A stretch of DNA of 64,000 nt from Desulfamplus magnetovallimortis (GTDB taxonomy: Bacteria; Desulfobacterota; Desulfobacteria; Desulfobacterales; Desulfobacteraceae), in assembly GCF_900170035.1 (NCBI RefSeq), contig NZ_LT828556.1, forward strand, positions 80,256 to 144,255, given 5' to 3'. Below are positions 59,959 to 64,000 of this stretch, piece after piece (position 1 is the first letter of the stretch; each line of letters begins with the position of its first letter). The position numbers and the translations under genes were made by a program. The notes under the pieces are model-generated. The model did no database searches. It saw nothing but the letters and a program-made list of their open reading frames with translations, and was not told the origin of the DNA.

Positions 59959-61884
59959 ATGCGAACTTTTTTACATAAAAATTTTTACCTTATTGTGCTT
60001 GCAGATGTTGTATTAATTACCTGCGCTCTCTTTGCCGCCTATTTTGTTAAATTTGATTTTGTAGTTCCTGACTACATGATGGGTGGGTTTAATATACTTG
60101 TGCCTCTTATGCTCCTGGTAAAGTTGCCTGTATTTTACTTTTCTGACCTCTATCGTGGCATGTGGCGTTATACCAGTATCCCTGATCTGGTAAATATTGT
60201 TAAAGCATCCACTGTTTCAACCCTTGTTCTCACGGCGCTGATTATTTATAAATACAATTTTGAAGGGTTTTCCCGATCTGTTTTTGTAATTGACTGGGCA
60301 TTTACAATATTTTTTGTTTCAGGATTCCGCCTTTTTGTAAGATTTTATTTTGAGCAGACAGCCAATGGTTCAAGCACTTTAAGGCAGATATCCCTCAATT
60401 ATTTTAAAGAAAAACTATTTTTGCGTAAAAGAAAAGGTGTGAAAAACCTTCTTATTATTGGGGCAGGTAACTGTGGAGATCAGATTTTCAGGGAGATCCG
60501 CAATAATCCCTCTGTCCGCTACCATGTTGCAGGGTTTCTGGATGACAACCCAGCTAAGCTTGGAAAAAAAATTCATGGAGCAACTGTTTTAAATACCATT
60601 GAAAACCTAGAAAAAACAGCAGAGATGGTTGATGCCCATGAGGTTTTGATTGCCATACCATCAGCCGATGCTCGACAGATGAGAAGAATAATTGATATAT
60701 GTGAAAAGAGCAGATTGAGATTTAAAACCATTCCAAATATGGGCGAGCTTATAAACGGGAATGTTGCACTAAGTGCCATTAGGGAAATTTCTTTTCGTGA
60801 TCTTCTGGGCAGAAAGGCTATTGATCTGGATCAGGAGGGAATCGGTTCCTATATTAGTGGAGAAACTGTCATGGTGACAGGTGCTGGTGGCTCCATCGGT
60901 GCTGAGCTTTGTCGTCAGATATGCCGTTTTAAACCTCTGGTTCTGATTCTCTATGAACGGGCTGAAACTGCTCTTTACGAGATTGAGTATGAGTTGAACA
61001 GGTATTTTAAAGATGTTACCGTGATTTCCTTTCTTGCTGATGTGCAGGATCAGAAACATATGGAAAAGATTCTTGCAGTATATCGTCCTGCTGCATTTTT
61101 TCATGCTGCTGCATACAAACATGTCCCTATGCTGGAAAATCATCCATGGAAAGCTGTTCAGAATAACATTATGGGGACGGTAAAAGTTGTTAATGCAGCA
61201 AAAAAATTTGGCGTAGAACGTTTTGTTTTTGTCTCAACAGACAAGGCTGTTTATCCCACAAGTGTCATGGGGGCTTCCAAGCGGATTGCAGAGATGTATG
61301 TACAGAGTCAGAACGTACATGAAGATGCAAAAACAAGGTTCATTACGGTTCGTTTCGGCAATGTGGCAGGCAGTGCCGGCAGTGTTGTTCCTCTTTTTAA
61401 ACGCCAGATCCGTGAAGGAGGCCCTGTTACTGTGACGCACAAGGATGTCACTCGCTTTTTTATGACTATTCCTGAGTCGTGTCAGTTGATTTTGCAGGCA
61501 GGTTTGATGGGGGAGGGCGGTGAGATTTTTATACTTGATATGGGGACACCTGTAAAGATAATGGATATGGCCAGAGATATGATTAGACTTCATGGGCTTG
61601 AGCCTGATGTTGATATTAAAATAGAAATTATTGGCCTGAGACCAGGTGAAAAGCTTTTTGAAGAGCTTTATACAGACAAAGAAAAACTCAAGAGGACAAC
61701 CCATGACAAAATTATGGTACTGGATGCTACAAAATGTAATCTTAAACGTTTGAACGGCCACCTTGACAGACTTGAATCCCTTGCTTTAAAGTATGAGCAT
61801 GAGGATATTTTAAAGGAGATGATGACAATACTTCCACATTACTCTGCCCATTATTTTTCTGGGTCTGTTTATCCTCCAAATTAA
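59959..61884 (+). CDS. WbpM/PglF/CapD-type nucleotide-sugar 4,6-dehydratase
   Basis: The protein is 641 residues from ATG 59959; the frame is open to 59890, but the added 23 residues are encoded by repeat element F and do not belong to the family, so the later Met (MRTFLHKNFYLIVLADVVL) is preferred. Four membrane helices (to about 130) precede a Rossmann domain with LLIIGAGNCGDQI, then the SDR domain with VTGAGGSIGAELCRQ, STDKAVYPTSVMGASKRIA (Ser-Met-Lys replacing Tyr) and RPGEKLFEELY. It converts UDP-GlcNAc to a 4-keto-6-deoxy sugar for O-antigen or S-layer glycans. Membrane anchoring and length match WbpM. Confidence 0.92.
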   Translation: MRTFLHKNFYLIVLADVVLITCALFAAYFVKFDFVVPDYMMGGFNILVPLMLLVKLPVFYFSDLYRGMWRYTSIPDLVNIVKASTVSTLVLTALIIYKYNFEGFSRSVFVIDWAFTIFFVSGFRLFVRFYFEQTANGSSTLRQISLNYFKEKLFLRKRKGVKNLLIIGAGNCGDQIFREIRNNPSVRYHVAGFLDDNPAKLGKKIHGATVLNTIENLEKTAEMVDAHEVLIAIPSADARQMRRIIDICEKSRLRFKTIPNMGELINGNVALSAIREISFRDLLGRKAIDLDQEGIGSYISGETVMVTGAGGSIGAELCRQICRFKPLVLILYERAETALYEIEYELNRYFKDVTVISFLADVQDQKHMEKILAVYRPAAFFHAAAYKHVPMLENHPWKAVQNNIMGTVKVVNAAKKFGVERFVFVSTDKAVYPTSVMGASKRIAEMYVQSQNVHEDAKTRFITVRFGNVAGSAGSVVPLFKRQIREGGPVTVTHKDVTRFFMTIPESCQLILQAGLMGEGGEIFILDMGTPVKIMDMARDMIRLHGLEPDVDIKIEIIGLRPGEKLFEELYTDKEKLKRTTHDKIMVLDATKCNLKRLNGHLDRLESLALKYEHEDILKEMMTILPHYSAHYFSGSVYPPN

Positions 61885-61888
61885 AAAA

Positions 61889-61990
61889 GATGAACCTGTA
61901 AAAAGTCCGAAATAGCAAACTCGCTATTAATAATTTCAGCATGTTACAACTCAAAAAATGCTGAAATCTTGCTTTTTACGAGACCATCAA
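61889..61990. repeat. Palindromic element D with strong internal hairpin
   Basis: GATGAACCTGTAAAAAGTC and GCTTTTTACGAGACCATC form imperfect ends. ATTTCAGCAT and ATGCTGAAAT make a 10-bp perfect inner stem. It lies between dehydratase and epimerase genes, after the former's stop. A second copy begins at 63932. Confidence 0.7.
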
Positions 61991-62006
61991 AAAAAGAGAG
62001 TGATAT

Positions 62007-62996
62007 ATGAATTTTCTGGTAACCGGAGCAGCAGGTTTTATTGGTTTTTTTTTAAGCAAGGCTCTTGTGCAAAATGGCAGCATGGTTACAGGGATTGACA
62101 ATCTGAATGAATACTATGATGTAAATCTTAAAAAATCACGTCTTGACCTTCTGAACAGACATCAGAATTTTATTTTTCACCAAATTGATATTGCTGACCG
62201 CAAAGCAATTAAAAAATTGTTTTTCGATAACCGTTTTGATGTGGTTATCAATCTTGCAGCCCAGGCAGGCGTGCGTTACAGTATTGATAATCCTGATATC
62301 TATATTGATGCAAATATTACGGGTTTTGCAAATATTCTTGAAGGATGCAGACATTCTACCATTTCCCATCTTATTTATGCTTCCAGCAGCTCCGTCTATG
62401 GGGCAAATAAAAAAATTCCCTTTTCCATTGATGATAATGTTGATCATCCTGTATCACTATATGCTGCAACCAAAAAATCCAATGAACTTCTGGCATACTC
62501 CTACAGTCATCTTTACCGGTTGCCTGTTACAGGGTTAAGATTTTTTACAGTATATGGGCCTTGGGGTCGCCCTGATATGGCATATTTCAAATTTACAAAG
62601 GCAATTTGCGAGGGAAAACCCATTGATGTTTACAACTATGGCCATATGAAGCGGGATTTTACCTATATTGACGATATAATAAAGGCTATAATAAAACTAA
62701 CAGAATTGCCGCCTTCCCCATCTGGATCTGTCGAATCCGCATTTGAACCCTCCCCTTATGCCCTTTATAATATCGGAAACAATACTCCTGTGGAACTGGA
62801 TGTTTTTATTGAAACTCTTGAGGAGATTCTTGAAAAAAAAGCTGTAAAAAATTTTTTGCCAATGCAGGCAGGAGACGTACCGGTAACTTATGCTGATATA
62901 GATGCCTTGACCCTTAAAACCGGTTTCAGACCAGAGACTTCCATCAAGGATGGTCTCACCCATTTTGTATCATGGTACAAAGACTATTATTGTTAG
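62007..62996 (+). CDS. UDP-glucuronate 4-epimerase-like enzyme
   Basis: The 329-residue protein begins NFLVTGAAGFIGFFLSKAL and has VTGIDNLNEYYDVNLKKSRL, the signature after strand 2 of UDP-glucuronate epimerases. It also has INLAAQAGVRYSIDNPDIY, ASSSSVYGANKKIPF, SLYAATKKSNELLA (YxxxK catalytic) and YGPWGRPDMAYFKFTKAI. This pattern identifies the CapI/LpsL group, which interconverts UDP-glucuronate and UDP-galacturonate. It would supply an acidic sugar for the glycan. Length and motifs are normal. GAGAG about 10 bases upstream supports the ATG. Confidence 0.92.
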   Translation: MNFLVTGAAGFIGFFLSKALVQNGSMVTGIDNLNEYYDVNLKKSRLDLLNRHQNFIFHQIDIADRKAIKKLFFDNRFDVVINLAAQAGVRYSIDNPDIYIDANITGFANILEGCRHSTISHLIYASSSSVYGANKKIPFSIDDNVDHPVSLYAATKKSNELLAYSYSHLYRLPVTGLRFFTVYGPWGRPDMAYFKFTKAICEGKPIDVYNYGHMKRDFTYIDDIIKAIIKLTELPPSPSGSVESAFEPSPYALYNIGNNTPVELDVFIETLEEILEKKAVKNFLPMQAGDVPVTYADIDALTLKTGFRPETSIKDGLTHFVSWYKDYYC

Positions 62997-63027
62997 CAAA
63001 AAAACATAACATATTCTAATGTTTTTC

Positions 63028-63057
63028 TTGACATATATTTCATATTCGAATTATACA
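63028..63057 (+). promoter_or_regulatory. Promoter of the ComEA-like gene
   Basis: TTGACA at 63028-63033 and TATACA at 63052-63057, 18 bases between: the best sigma-70-type match in the window. The leader to the ATG is about 105 bases. Confidence 0.6.
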
Positions 63058-63169
63058 AAGTTAAGTTCCTTTTGGATGCCCTTTAAACCCTTGCAGTAAT
63101 TGCATCGCAGCAATTTCCGTTGGCCCTAAATATTACTTGCTTGATAACTTTTAATTAAGGATAAATGTC

Positions 63170-63463
63170 ATGAAGATTAAAAAATGGATAGCGTGTTTTT
63201 TTTCTATTGTGTTAATTTTTTCATTTGTGTTGCCAGTATCTGCCTCAGATAAAAAAATCAATATTAATAAGGCTACAGCAGAGGAGCTTAGTGAAGGACT
63301 TACCAGGGTTGGACCAAAATATGCCCAGGCAATAGTGGACTATCGTGAAGCCCATGGTGAGTTTAAAACCCCTGAAGAGATTGTAAATGTCAAAGGTATT
63401 GGTGATAAAATTTTTGAAATCAACAAAGATATAATTGTCGTGAAAGATGATGAAGGTCAGTAG
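63170..63463 (+). CDS. ComEA-like helix-hairpin-helix protein
   Basis: The 97-residue protein has a signal peptide (IACFFSIVLIFSFVLPVSAS) and a ComEA-type helix-hairpin-helix domain: INKATAEELSEGL, VGPKYAQAIVDYREAHGEF and EEIVNVKGIGDKIFEINK. Such proteins bind DNA in the periplasm or on the outer surface; in competence systems they draw DNA inward. AAGGAT lies 8-9 bases before the ATG, and it has its own promoter. It is not functionally tied to the glycan genes, so it may mark the end of the island. DNA uptake is not shown. Confidence 0.92.
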   Translation: MKIKKWIACFFSIVLIFSFVLPVSASDKKININKATAEELSEGLTRVGPKYAQAIVDYREAHGEFKTPEEIVNVKGIGDKIFEINKDIIVVKDDEGQ

Positions 63464-63575
63464 TGCTTCTTCAAGTATACACTGTCGGGTGACTTTTAAG
63501 GCTTTGCAAAGGTTCAAGGCATTTTCTACCCGACAATCAAACCTTGAAAGAACAGTAGTTGCGAAAATGAGTACC
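63464..63575. other. Hairpin downstream of the ComEA-like gene
   Basis: TGTCGGGT at 63482 pairs with ACCCGACA near 63535 around a loop with the related words AAGGCTTTGC and AAGGTTCAAGG. It could end the comEA-like transcript; the T tract is weak. Confidence 0.5.
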
Positions 63576-63760
63576 AGTAAACAGGCATGATTGATTACGT
63601 ATCAATCACCCCCTAATAGAAAAATGGGCATGCTTCATTTCCCTCTTTACACTTTCCATTACACTATTCCCGTTTTGCGGGAAGTTCATCTAAAAAAATG
63701 TAAAGTACTTCTGAGGTCATATGAAGGATGCCGAAAAATGAAAGTCATTTTCACGGTAAA
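63576..63760 (+). repeat. Palindromic element A, copy 7, split by a MITE
   Basis: The left part (63576-63626) and the right part (63741-63760) join to one element A like that at 3394-3465. Between them is the inserted 106-bp MITE and one copy of its 8-bp target duplication (63733-63740). Confidence 0.9.
63627..63732. mobile_element. MITE (element C), copy 2, nested in element A
   Basis: 106 bp with ends GGCATGCTTCAT and ATGAAGGATGCC. Perfect 8-bp duplications GAAAAATG flank it at 63619-63626 and 63733-63740. It is about 10 bases longer than copy 1 and in opposite orientation. Confidence 0.92.
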
Positions 63761-63882
63761 TAAACAAAATTGCTTTTACTGCAAGATTAAGGCATCTTTC
63801 ATATTCCCACAACGATGGTTAAGTTGAAAAAAAATTTCTGATATATCAACTCTTGATAATCATTTGGTTTGTGTTATTATTG

Positions 63883-63918
63883 ATAGCCATATCGTACTTT
63901 CGGTATGGCTATTTTTTT
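63883..63918 (+). terminator. Rho-independent terminator
   Basis: ATAGCCATA and TATGGCTAT form a 9-bp stem around a 12-base loop, followed by seven Ts. No gene lies directly upstream on plus within 400 bases, so it may end a long comEA transcript or an unrecognised small RNA. Confidence 0.75.
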
Positions 63919-63931
63919 GTGAAATAAAAAT

Positions 63932-64000
63932 GGTGAACCTGTAAAGAGTCTGATTTTAGTTTTTTGGGGTCGTAATTCGCTGAATTTATTGATATATAGT
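63932..64000. repeat. Palindromic element D, second copy (continues beyond window)
   Basis: GGTGAACCTGTAAAGAGTC matches the left end of the element at 61889. The right end is outside the window. Confidence 0.5.

Overview
The window reads as a surface-glycan and cell-envelope gene island of a low-GC, AT-rich Gram-negative bacterium. The gene set fits a Desulfobacterota (deltaproteobacterial) sulfate-reducer type: ABC-dependent O-antigen export, multidomain glycosyltransferases, a multihaem cytochrome c with a GMC oxidoreductase, exosortase H with an IPTL-CTERM protein, and many small palindromic intergenic elements. The assignment is inference; no rRNA or housekeeping marker is present. I saw no tRNA, rRNA, CRISPR array or intact insertion sequence.

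Layout. 1-3229 (minus): an acyltransferase-3 membrane protein (cut by the window edge), a methyltransferase and a membrane-anchored GT2. 3230-3847: divergent intergenic region built of repeats. 3848-13124 (plus): Wzm/Wzt polysaccharide ABC exporter, GT2, GNAT, then a very large GT2-coiled coil-GT4 protein split by a frameshift. 13535-18325: a 1596-residue GT4-methyltransferase-GT4-methyltransferase protein. 18762-22317: arylsulfotransferase-like protein, small membrane protein and membrane-anchored sulfotransferase. 22347-28097: PIG-L deacetylase/GT2/GT2 fusion and two GT2s. 28131-30492: MBOAT O-acyltransferase with an SGNH partner. 30470-33573: three-gene membrane dehydrogenase (small subunit, pentahaem cytochrome c, GMC flavoprotein). 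33821-34454 (minus): PIN/Phd-type toxin-antitoxin pair. 34596-39568: a UDP-galactopyranose mutase resembling the fungal type, divergent from two GT2s, the first GlfT2-like. 39610-45560: a PpiC-like isomerase and three secreted proteins. 45812-54071: SGNH proteins, exosortase H with its associated membrane protein and an IPTL-CTERM substrate, methyltransferase, radical SAM enzyme and carbamoyltransferase, followed at 54456-55051 by DUF5989 and SxtJ-like small genes. 55442-62996 (plus): two GT2s, an epimerase, a WecA/WbpL-type initiating transferase (split), a WbpM/PglF-type 4,6-dehydratase and a UDP-glucuronate 4-epimerase. 63170-63463: a ComEA-like helix-hairpin-helix protein.

How the genes could work together (inference). 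The WbpL-like enzyme starts a lipid-linked glycan, using sugars supplied by the dehydratase, epimerases and UDP-galactopyranose mutase. Multidomain transferases extend it, and methyl, acyl, carbamoyl and sulfo groups decorate it. Wzm/Wzt exports it; I found no Wzx or Wzy. The exosortase H module would process an IPTL-tagged surface protein.

The most unusual material is in the DNA itself. (a) A roughly 65-bp palindromic repeat occurs in intergenic DNA and once in frame inside the carbamoyltransferase gene. (b) A roughly 100-bp MITE with 12-bp terminal inverted repeats has two copies, each flanked by a perfect 8-bp target duplication, one nested inside a copy of the first repeat. (c) A third element with perfect 14-bp inverted ends supplies the start codon of a glycan gene. 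(d) Tandem repeats have grown out of gene ends and inside enzyme domains. (e) Six genes are broken at homopolymer runs in a way one or two extra bases would repair, which means either phase variation/slippage or sequencing undercalls; sequence alone cannot decide.
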